Shown here: piece by piece, positions 27,071-32,576 of the stretch
How positions within the stretch are numbered: position 1 is the first letter of the stretch
Layout: each line of letters starts with the position of its first letter
Assembly: GCF_029893635.1 (NCBI RefSeq)
Contig: NZ_JARXYR010000002.1
Location: forward strand, 3,943,001-4,007,000
DNA length: 64,000 nucleotides
From: Variovorax sp. TBS-050B
Lineage (GTDB): Bacteria; Pseudomonadota; Gammaproteobacteria; Burkholderiales; Burkholderiaceae_C
Direction: 5' to 3'
Notes under the pieces: generated by a model
Told to the model about the DNA's origin: nothing
What the model saw: only the letters and a program-made list of their open reading frames with translations
Database searches by the model: none
Program-made: the position numbers and the translations under genes

Positions 27071-28225
27071 TCACCGCCTGCCCCCTTGCGCAGACTGCAT
27101 GCCCTGCGGGTCGCGCCAGCCCGGGCCATCAATGACCACGAGCCGGGGCGCTGCGAGCCCGTCAGGCGCGTTTTGGGGCGAGGGCAAGGGGGTAGTGGCC
27201 TCGGGCCGTTTCTGCGGCTCATAGGGATCGAAGCGCGGGCGATCCATCAGCGAGCGCGCCATGTCCGGGTGCACCTCGACCACCGTGCCCTGCTGGGTGT
27301 AGCACTGGGCGCGCTTGCCCATCGACATGCAACCGACGAGGACCGGCATGACGGCCACACGGCGCAGGCTGTCGTAGACCGGCGCGCTCTCCGGGCGCAG
27401 AGGATCGCGCGGCACCCAATCCTTCGTGTCATCGATCGGCGGGCCGGCCTTCGTGGCATCGGCTTTGCCGGCGTCGGCCTGCGCGGCGGCCGGATGCGCC
27501 ATGGTCGCCGGCGCACCGGGCTTTGCGGCCGAGGACTGGACAGCCTTCGGGTCACCGAATCGCTCGCTCATGCGGGCCTTGAGCGTCGGCGCGAGGATGG
27601 CGAAGGCGGCGACGCCGGCCAGCACGAAGTAGAGCAGCGTGGGGATGCTGCGCTTTTGCTTCGTATGGAGGTCCGCGCTCTTGTAGAGCTTGAAGACCTT
27701 CTTGTCGTAGCGCCACGGGGCCTTCGTGATGGCCTTGCTGTACATCAGCGTGCGGCTCGCATGGTCCCACTCGTAAACGATGGCGAACGGCATGTTGCCG
27801 ACCCGCCGCACGTGCAAGTGGCGGTTGCAGAGCATTGCGAGGTTTCGCTCGGTGAGCATCAGCCCCTGCGTGATGAGAATGAAGTCAACGCCCATGTGCC
27901 GGTGCGTCTCGAGCGCCTTGATGTCGTCGGGCACCTTCGAGCCGTTGGCGCGCGGCTCCCACACCTTCTGAATCTCATCGAACACGATGACCGAGCCGGG
28001 CTTTGCCCACTCGTGCCAGTTGCGCAGCCCACCGCTGGCCGAGCCATCGATCAACTCGTGATCGATCATCAGCCCCCGAATGTTGGTGTAGATGGTGCGC
28101 GGGTACTCGACCACCTCGCCATCGACTTCCTGCTTGATCGTCGTGCCGACAAGCGACAGCAAGAGCTTGCTGACGGTGTACAGGGTCTTGCCGGCCCCTG
28201 GCGTGCCTGTGATGACGGTGATCAC
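27071..28225 (-). CDS. zot: Zot/pI-like phage assembly ATPase
   Basis: A 384-residue protein started at a GTG (28225) that forms a GTGA overlap with the DUF2523 gene stop. The Walker A loop GTPGAGKT is at residues 7-14, a Walker B-like strand follows (SVIVFDEIQKVWEPR), and a membrane helix lies about residue 205-225 (TLLYFVLAGVAAFAILAP). Residues beyond that are a proline/alanine-rich periplasmic tail with cysteines (VGCMSMGKRAQCYTQQG). Zot/pI energises extrusion of the phage through the envelope. Longer frames up to 28678 are not supported. Confidence 0.93.
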   Translation of the reverse strand: MITVITGTPGAGKTLYTVSKLLLSLVGTTIKQEVDGEVVEYPRTIYTNIRGLMIDHELIDGSASGGLRNWHEWAKPGSVIVFDEIQKVWEPRANGSKVPDDIKALETHRHMGVDFILITQGLMLTERNLAMLCNRHLHVRRVGNMPFAIVYEWDHASRTLMYSKAITKAPWRYDKKVFKLYKSADLHTKQKRSIPTLLYFVLAGVAAFAILAPTLKARMSERFGDPKAVQSSAAKPGAPATMAHPAAAQADAGKADATKAGPPIDDTKDWVPRDPLRPESAPVYDSLRRVAVMPVLVGCMSMGKRAQCYTQQGTVVEVHPDMARSLMDRPRFDPYEPQKRPEATTPLPSPQNAPDGLAAPRLVVIDGPGWRDPQGMQSAQGGRR

Positions 28226-28509
28226 TGCGGCGACTTCCCGATGATGCTGGTCGCGTTCTGGATCGACCACAGCAGCAGCTTCGTGGCCACCGCGCCAAAG
28301 ATGATGCCCACCGCCTTGCCAACCCAGAGGTACAGCGCGAGGTTGAGCATGTCGGCCGGCAGCGCCGCGAGGTTGGCGATAAACAGATTCTTGACCTGCG
28401 TGATCGCCGCCTCGACGCCGACCACCGTGATGACGGAGAAGCCAAGCGCGAGCAGGATCTTCGCGAGGATCGGTTGCGCGAGCGACAGCAGAAACGTGCC
28501 GAACTTCAT
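28222..28509 (-). CDS. DUF2523 minor coat protein (pVI-like)
   Basis: A 95-residue hydrophobic protein with three membrane segments (TFLLSLAQPILAKILLALGFSVITVVGVEAAI, LPADMLNLALYLWVGKAVGIIFGAVATKLLLW). DUF2523 is the usual pVI-type minor coat of Inoviruses, located between the adsorption protein and Zot; it caps the virion end. Start at 28509 overlaps the adsorption gene stop by ATGA, and its own stop overlaps Zot. Confidence 0.88.
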   Translation of the reverse strand: MKFGTFLLSLAQPILAKILLALGFSVITVVGVEAAITQVKNLFIANLAALPADMLNLALYLWVGKAVGIIFGAVATKLLLWSIQNATSIIGKSPQ

Positions 28510-30008
28510 GCGTCTTTCCCTCCGGGCAGGATGATGAGGACGGCCGAGAACGCAGCCAGGGCCATGAGGATGAATCGGATCGGCAGGAAGTAGCTGCACG
28601 TGGCCTGCCAGTCCCACACCTTGAGGGTCTGGCCCGTGCTGCCGAAACTCGCGTAGGCATCGGCCGGGCAGCTTCCACCGCCGAGCACGCTTTCCTCTTG
28701 GAACGTCACGTCCTTCGACTCGCGCGGAATCTCGCCGTCCGGGGTGTCGAAATCGATCTTCTGACAGCCGAGCGCCTCGGGATGCTTGGTGCAGGCGTCC
28801 TCCGGTTCCTCGCTTGTCGTCGCGCCTGGCGTGCTGTCGCTCGGTGTGGTGGTGGTCGTGCTGGTGCCGGTCTGGACGTTCGAACTGTTGTAGTAATTCG
28901 TCGTCGTGACGTTCGTCGTGTTGGTGACCGTATTGCCGTTGGTGGTGAAGTTGTAGGTGGTGCGCGAGACCTCGCGAGTACCGTCCTGGTTTTGCTTCAC
29001 GGTCTCCGGGCCCTGGATCGATGTGGGGCCGCTGACAGTCGGGTTCGGCATCTCGATCGTGCCGCCCTTGTCGATGACCTCGCCCCACACACGCGGATCG
29101 GGAACCACCGAGCCGAGCCGGCCGGGAATCTCCGAGGCGGGCACGTTGACCTTGGGCAGATTGGCACCGGACACACAGCCGTTCGACGTGACCCACCACG
29201 TCGCCGGACAGTTCGACGCGGTGCCTTTGTAGAGCGTCTCGCCGTAGGTGTTCTCCACCACGCCGTTCGACTTCCGAATCTGCCTGTACCAGCAGTAACC
29301 GACATTGCCCGACCCGCCAGTTGTCGTGACATGCGAATACTCATAGCGATAGACGGTGTTGCCTGACGCCTCTTGGTAAGCAACGTACTGCCGGCACGAA
29401 TCCTCGCGCGTCGTCTTTGGCTGCAACCCGGTGGTGTAGTACATCCACCCATCGGACTGAGGCCAACTTGGGTCAACGTCCGGCCGCTCAATGTTGCCCG
29501 TCGCTGGGTTGCGCGTCATGCCTGCGCGCCCCATCCAATCGATGATGTACGGCGAAGCAGCAGCAACCCCGCTCGCGATGCCACACCAACCCGCAGTTGC
29601 GACGGCGCACACGATGCCGGCCGCGACCGGTGCAACGGTGCCCCACGGAATTTGATAGCTACCCGAAACGGGGTACTTCACAGCACCGGAGCCGCCGACC
29701 ACGAAGCCGCCATTGAATCCCACGTGCCCAACTGTCTGGCCCGTTGGTGTAGGGGGCATGCCGTAGTTGCCGGCCTGCGTCCAACCACCCATGTTCGGCG
29801 AGATCGGAATCGTGCTGCCGCCGCTGTTGGTTGGCGGCGCGCCCGGCGTGATCGTAGTGGTGCGACCGGTCTGCGTGATACCAGCGCGGCCGATGTTGTT
29901 CTTGTTTATCGGCGCCGCGCCGAGGGTCAGCGAAAGGCCACCCAGAGCAGCAGCAACGAGCCAAGCGCGAACATGAGTTCGATGGAAGAGGGCATGGTTA
30001 TTTCTCAT
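28506..30008 (-). CDS. TspB-like phage adsorption protein (pIII equivalent)
   Basis: A 500-residue secreted protein started at 30008 (MRNNHALFHRTHVRAWLVAAALGGLSLTLGAAP), signal peptide about 1-33. The middle has a low-complexity Thr/Asn stretch (about 345-395) and a disordered linker; the C-terminus ends in a cysteine-bearing segment and a membrane helix (CSYFLPIRFILMALAAFSAVLIILPG), as in the TspB family of Neisseria and beta-proteobacterial filamentous phages. It occupies the pIII slot, so it should bind the host pilus and anchor the virion end. The host type IV pilus genes nearby are not evidence of which pilus is used. Confidence 0.85.
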   Translation of the reverse strand: MRNNHALFHRTHVRAWLVAAALGGLSLTLGAAPINKNNIGRAGITQTGRTTTITPGAPPTNSGGSTIPISPNMGGWTQAGNYGMPPTPTGQTVGHVGFNGGFVVGGSGAVKYPVSGSYQIPWGTVAPVAAGIVCAVATAGWCGIASGVAAASPYIIDWMGRAGMTRNPATGNIERPDVDPSWPQSDGWMYYTTGLQPKTTREDSCRQYVAYQEASGNTVYRYEYSHVTTTGGSGNVGYCWYRQIRKSNGVVENTYGETLYKGTASNCPATWWVTSNGCVSGANLPKVNVPASEIPGRLGSVVPDPRVWGEVIDKGGTIEMPNPTVSGPTSIQGPETVKQNQDGTREVSRTTYNFTTNGNTVTNTTNVTTTNYYNSSNVQTGTSTTTTTPSDSTPGATTSEEPEDACTKHPEALGCQKIDFDTPDGEIPRESKDVTFQEESVLGGGSCPADAYASFGSTGQTLKVWDWQATCSYFLPIRFILMALAAFSAVLIILPGGKDA

Positions 30009-30183
30009 CGGGCGCCCGGAAGAGATCGAGCAGCGCGCGGGCGCAGAACACGACAACCGCTGCACCGAGAAAGAGGGAGAAGACAAGCCCTATGTCCGTG
30101 ATGTTGTCGGACGAAGGCGGGGCGGGGGCAAGCTGGACAGTGACCGCGCATTGCGCGCCGCACTCGATGGTTTGCTCGGCCAT
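29998..30183 (-). CDS. Small phage coat-like membrane protein
   Basis: A 61-residue protein (MAEQTIECGAQCAVTVQLAPAPPSSDNITDIGLVFSLFLGAAVVVFCARALLDLFRAPDEK) with an acidic N-terminal half and one membrane helix, no signal peptide. It sits between the major coat and the adsorption gene, overlapping the latter by 11 bases, where pVII/pIX-type minor coats usually lie. Both minor coat and another helper role are possible. Confidence 0.75.
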   Translation of the reverse strand: MAEQTIECGAQCAVTVQLAPAPPSSDNITDIGLVFSLFLGAAVVVFCARALLDLFRAPDEK

Positions 30184-30199
30184 GCTTGCCCCCTTGCGC

Positions 30200-30412
30200 T
30201 TAGCGCCAGCCGAGCTTGGAGGCCAGCTTCATCAGGCCCCAGATGGTCACGCCTGCGGCCATGATGAGGCCGATGGCGGTGGTCGCGTCGGTCTGGTAGG
30301 CCGTGACGGCCGTGCTGACGTTTTCGGGCAGCGCTGCGTGGGCCGTGCCGATGGCGGCCAGGGCGACGGTGGGGAGAGCTGCGAGACGCAGCGCGAGGTT
30401 CTTGCGGTTCAT
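30200..30412 (-). CDS. Major coat protein precursor (pVIII)
   Basis: A 70-residue precursor: signal peptide about 1-26 (MNRKNLALRLAALPTVALAAIGTAHA), then a mature coat of 44 residues with an acidic N-terminal part, a hydrophobic core (TAIGLIMAAGVTIWGLMKLA) and a positive end (SKLGWR). This is the canonical filamentous-phage coat layout; the lysines and arginine face the DNA. A hairpin CGGTGC/GCACCG (30432-30437 and 30444-30449) lies upstream, between the ssDNA-binding protein side and this gene, and may give the partial termination that boosts coat expression. Confidence 0.92.
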   Translation of the reverse strand: MNRKNLALRLAALPTVALAAIGTAHAALPENVSTAVTAYQTDATTAIGLIMAAGVTIWGLMKLASKLGWR

Positions 30413-30494
30413 GTGGATCAACTCCGGTTGTCGGTGCGGGATTGCACCGGAAGACCCTCGACGTCTCGCGACGCTGGAGAGCTATCCGCTGAAA

Positions 30495-30659
30495 TCACTT
30501 GATCGGAGGAACTTTGGAGTGGTCGCGGTGGCGGGCGCGGTAGATGCGCTCGCCGCGGCGGGCATGCGCATCGATCCACAGCACCAGGGCCACGACGGCC
30601 GCGATGCCGCCGAACAGCCCCAGGGTCGAGAGGAACCCCATCACGCCATCAACGAGCAT
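30495..30659 (-). CDS. 54-residue phage membrane protein
   Basis: A short gene below most size limits. It starts at 30659 (MLVDGVMGFLSTLGLFGGIAAVVALVLWIDAHA) and ends at TGA 30495-30497 (HSKVPPIK). One membrane helix is followed by a basic tail (RRGERIYRARHRDHSK). It begins two bases from the stop of the ssDNA-binding protein and precedes the major coat gene. Small membrane proteins at this place in Inoviruses are often minor coat or assembly factors; the exact role is unassigned. Confidence 0.75.
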   Translation of the reverse strand: MLVDGVMGFLSTLGLFGGIAAVVALVLWIDAHARRGERIYRARHRDHSKVPPIK

Positions 30660-30661
30660 GG

Positions 30662-30958
30662 TCAGGCGGCCGGGCGGGCGGTCTTGACTTCGAAGGGCGT
30701 GAGGCCGGCGAGCGACGCTTCGAGGCGGCGATCCTTGGGGTTCGCACGCAAGGTGAAAGCCGCCGTGAAGAAACCCGGCTTGGGCGCGTTGTCGCCGCGC
30801 ATCTTCTCGCCGAGGCGCAGCACCGCCACGCCTTCGACCGAGCCGTCGTCATTCAGCATGACGCACTCGGCCTCTTGGACCTGATACGAGCGGCCGTCAT
30901 AGCTCTTGTCGAGGACGGGACCGACCTTGAGGATTTGGATTTTGCTGGTTGCGTTCAA
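30662..30958 (-). CDS. Phage single-stranded DNA-binding protein (pV-like)
   Basis: A 98-residue OB-fold-like protein (MNATSKIQILKVGPVLDKSYDGRSYQVQEAECVMLNDDGSVEGVAVLRLGEKM) of the pV type, with the typical alternation of basic and aromatic residues and a small beta-rich C-terminus. It uses a TTG start at 30958, supported by an AGGAG seven bases upstream; no ATG is available in the right place. It coats the nascent plus strand and switches replication to packaging. First gene of the minus-strand operon, divergent from the HTH regulator. Confidence 0.85.
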   Translation of the reverse strand: MNATSKIQILKVGPVLDKSYDGRSYQVQEAECVMLNDDGSVEGVAVLRLGEKMRGDNAPKPGFFTAAFTLRANPKDRRLEASLAGLTPFEVKTARPAA

Positions 30959-30989
30959 AATGTGCTCCTATGCCCAACGGGGCGGTAAA

Positions 30990-31032
30990 GTTCTCAAATT
31001 GAGAACGTTACGATAGTACTCACAGTGAGAAC
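30990..31032. promoter_or_regulatory. Tandem 17-base operators of the phage regulator
   Basis: Two related palindromes: GTTCTCAAATTGAGAAC (30990-31006) and GTACTCACAGTGAGAAC (31016-31032), identical at 14 of 17 positions, centres 26 bases apart. They fill the 77-base divergent gap between the ssDNA-binding gene and the HTH gene. Their placement suggests that the HTH protein binds both to repress the structural operon and its own gene; binding is not shown by sequence alone. Confidence 0.7.
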
Positions 31033-31035
31033 AGA

Positions 31036-31422
31036 ATGAAACACTTGCAGGAATTGAATTTGCTAATCGACGCTGCCAGCGCGATTGCGGGAAGCGATGC
31101 AAAACTTGCCCTTGCACTCGGCGCCAGCAGAGGCAACGTCAGCGACTGGCGCAAGGGCACCCGACCATGCCCGCCAGAACATCAGGTCCTCATGGCCGCA
31201 ATCGCAGGCTTCGACGCACAACAGGTTGCCGCACGCGCGCTCGTGGAGAAGCATGAAGGCACTGCCATGGGTGACAAGCTGATGCGCGCCTTGGGAAAGC
31301 CTTCGCTAGCGATTGGCGCGGTAGGCGGTTTCGTTGGAGCCGTCGCACTGGCGATTTTTTCGATGATCCCGCTGCCTAGCTCTGCCGCCCCTGCGGAACA
31401 CAATGTGCATTATGTTAAATGA
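31036..31422 (+). CDS. Phage HTH regulator with C-terminal membrane helix, 3' end formed by host dif
   Basis: A 128-residue protein. The N-terminal half has a Cro/CI-like helix-turn-helix (SAIAGSDAKLALALGASRGNVSDWRKGTRPCPPEHQVLMAAIAGF), similar to inoviral HTH regulators (DUF3693-like). A membrane helix follows (LAIGAVGGFVGAVALAIFSMIPLP). The last codons lie in the dif-type att site: after CAT the frame reads TAT GTT AAA TGA, with the stop at 31420-31422 supplied partly by host DNA. In the circular phage the frame would continue through attP into about 20 different residues (beginning KPKFRRYNG, ending FLLDFL). It is probably the phage repressor. Confidence 0.8.
   Translation: MKHLQELNLLIDAASAIAGSDAKLALALGASRGNVSDWRKGTRPCPPEHQVLMAAIAGFDAQQVAARALVEKHEGTAMGDKLMRALGKPSLAIGAVGGFVGAVALAIFSMIPLPSSAAPAEHNVHYVK
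31393..31420 (+). other. attR: right hybrid dif site with canonical XerD arm
   Basis: GCGGAACACAA / TGTGCA / TTATGTTAAAT. The XerD arm TTATGTTAAAT is identical to that of Escherichia coli dif. Joining the left XerC arm (25173-25183) with this XerD arm gives the likely original host site GAAGAACACAA / TGTGCA / TTATGTTAAAT, while the phage attP would be GCGGAACACAA / TGTGCA / TAAGCCCAAAT. The presumed recombination point lies in the shared GAACACAATGTGCAT. Confidence 0.82.
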
Positions 31423-31452
31423 CTGATGCATGTACCCGCCGGAGGCCCGTCG

Positions 31453-31875
31453 ATGCTTGACCAGAAAACCACCACCCTCGACATCGACACCCCCGGCCGC
31501 GGCCTGCAGGAGATCACTCCCGCCGTCGCCCGCTGGATCGAACGCACCGGCCTGCAGACCGGCCTGCTCACGCTGTTCGTGCGCCACACCTCGGCGAGCC
31601 TGCTGATCCAGGAGAACGCCGATCCGGAGGTCCAGGCCGATCTCGAGCGCTTCTTCGCGCGGCTCGTGCCCGATGGCGATCCGCTATTCAGGCACCGCGA
31701 CGAAGGCCCGGACGACATGCCGGCGCACGTGCGCGCAGCGCTCACGGCCGTGCAGCTGTCGATCCCGGTCCTCGATGGCCGCATGGCGCTCGGCACCTGG
31801 CAGGGCGTCTACCTGTGGGAGCACCGCAGCCGGCCGCACCGGCGGCAGGTGGTGGCGCACCTCATCGGTTCGTAG
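31453..31875 (+). CDS. yjbQ: YjbQ/UPF0047 family protein
   Basis: A 140-residue protein. I chose ATG 31453 (MLDQKTTTLDIDTPGRGLQEIT) because CCGGAGGCCCG is well spaced before it; an earlier ATG at 31426 directly follows the dif site. Family signatures: FVRHTSASLLIQENADP, HRDEGPDDMPAHVRAAL and GTWQGVYLWEHR. YjbQ-type proteins have thiamine phosphate synthase activity in vitro, but their cellular role is unclear. It is the first host gene after the prophage. Confidence 0.9.
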   Translation: MLDQKTTTLDIDTPGRGLQEITPAVARWIERTGLQTGLLTLFVRHTSASLLIQENADPEVQADLERFFARLVPDGDPLFRHRDEGPDDMPAHVRAALTAVQLSIPVLDGRMALGTWQGVYLWEHRSRPHRRQVVAHLIGS

Positions 31876-31962
31876 CGTCGGCGGGTGCGCGGGAAAGCAG
31901 GCAAGCGCCCTGCCCGCGCATCGACTACGCTGGCAGGCCCGGCACCTTCAGGAGCAAAAGCC

Positions 31963-32169
31963 ATGTCGAACCACGTCTACAAGTCGCTCGAACTCACGGG
32001 CTCGTCGCCGATCGGCATCGAGGATGCGGTGCAGACCGCGATCGCCAAGGCGCACGAGACGGTGCGCAACATCCAGTGGTTCAGCGTCTGCGAGACGCGC
32101 GGCCATGTGGTCGATGGCAAGGTCGCGCACTGGCAGGTGACGGTCAAGATCGGGTTCACGCTCGAATAG
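31963..32169 (+). CDS. Dodecin, flavin-binding protein
   Basis: A 68-residue dodecin ([68 protein letters not shown]). The central tryptophan in NIQWFSV stacks on flavins and the fold is one helix on a three-stranded sheet, assembling as a dodecamer that stores or buffers flavin. Start at 31963; the frame extends upstream without conservation. Stand-alone gene. Confidence 0.93.
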   Translation: MSNHVYKSLELTGSSPIGIEDAVQTAIAKAHETVRNIQWFSVCETRGHVVDGKVAHWQVTVKIGFTLE

Positions 32170-32362
32170 CCGCTCCCGCCGATTGCGCGCCCGGCGAGAA
32201 CAGCGGCGCGCATTGCCCGACCGCGATCGATGCACGTCGGGCTCGAGCCGGCTTGGCGCTGCAGCCACCTGCGGCCGGCCGTTCGCCGTAGCCGCTCCTC
32301 AACGATGCCGACGCGGTGCGCGCACCTGGGCGCGCGTGTAAAGCCGCGCGCCATTCATCGGC

Positions 32363-32378
32363 AGGCATGCTCTTTGCA
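32363..32378 (+). promoter_or_regulatory. Sigma-54-type promoter of the nir cluster
   Basis: AGGCATGCTCTTTGCA matches the -24/-12 pattern: GG at 32364-32365 and GC at 32376-32377 exactly ten bases apart, with TTTGCA at the -12 side. It lies 200 bases upstream of nirB in a 407-base gene-free gap. Transcription would begin about 32389. Sigma-54 promoters upstream of nitrite assimilation genes fit nitrogen control by NtrC. The rest of the gap, 32170-32360, shows no gene I can support. Confidence 0.6.
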
Positions 32379-32403
32379 TGTGCCTGCCAGCGCGGTGTAA
32401 CGA

Positions 32404-32419
32404 AGCACCGTTTTGGTGA
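32404..32419 (+). promoter_or_regulatory. NtrC-like dyad in the nirB leader
   Basis: AGCACCGTTTTGGTGA fits the NtrC pattern GCACC-N5-GGTGC except the last base. It sits about 30 bases downstream of the sigma-54-type promoter, so it may be an enhancer, a silencer, or a hairpin of the leader RNA. The leader continues with a CCGCGG.CTCCGCGG dyad and could alternatively be an ANTAR (NasT/NasR-like) antitermination leader. Confidence 0.4.
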
Positions 32420-32576
32420 AGTTCCGCGGCTCCGCGGACCGGCGTGGAGAACGTCGGCAGCTTCCGCCTCTTGAGGCCCCCTCCCCCCAGAACCCGTCCC
32501 TCGATGCGCCGCAGGCTGCGTCGCGGCATTGCATTCAGATCCGACTCGACCGATTCCCTTCGAAAGGCCCCACCCC

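Larger units (their letters stand above)
25176..31410. mobile_element. Complete Inovirus (filamentous phage) prophage integrated at dif
   Basis: The segment between the two 15-base repeats is 6220 bases per phage unit and encodes, on the minus strand from 30958 downwards, an ssDNA-binding protein, a 54-residue membrane protein, the major coat, a small coat-like protein, a TspB-like adsorption protein, a DUF2523 minor coat, Zot/pI, a hairpin-rich gap, an 80-residue protein and an HUH replication initiator. This is the standard Inovirus module order. A divergent HTH gene with operator repeats sits at the right end and one small plus-strand gene at the left end. No integrase or transposase is present; integration is explained by host XerCD acting at dif, as known for CTX-phi and Xf-type phages. 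Base composition is visibly less GC-rich than the host DNA. Confidence 0.93.

Noticed and set aside
26481..27074. 197-residue reading of the small phage gene
   Set aside because: The added N-terminal part lies in the hairpin-rich gap and shows no protein character; only the 80-residue version is kept.
27071..28678. 535-residue reading of Zot
   Set aside because: Family similarity begins at the GTG at 28225; the extension overlaps the DUF2523 and adsorption genes in a different frame.
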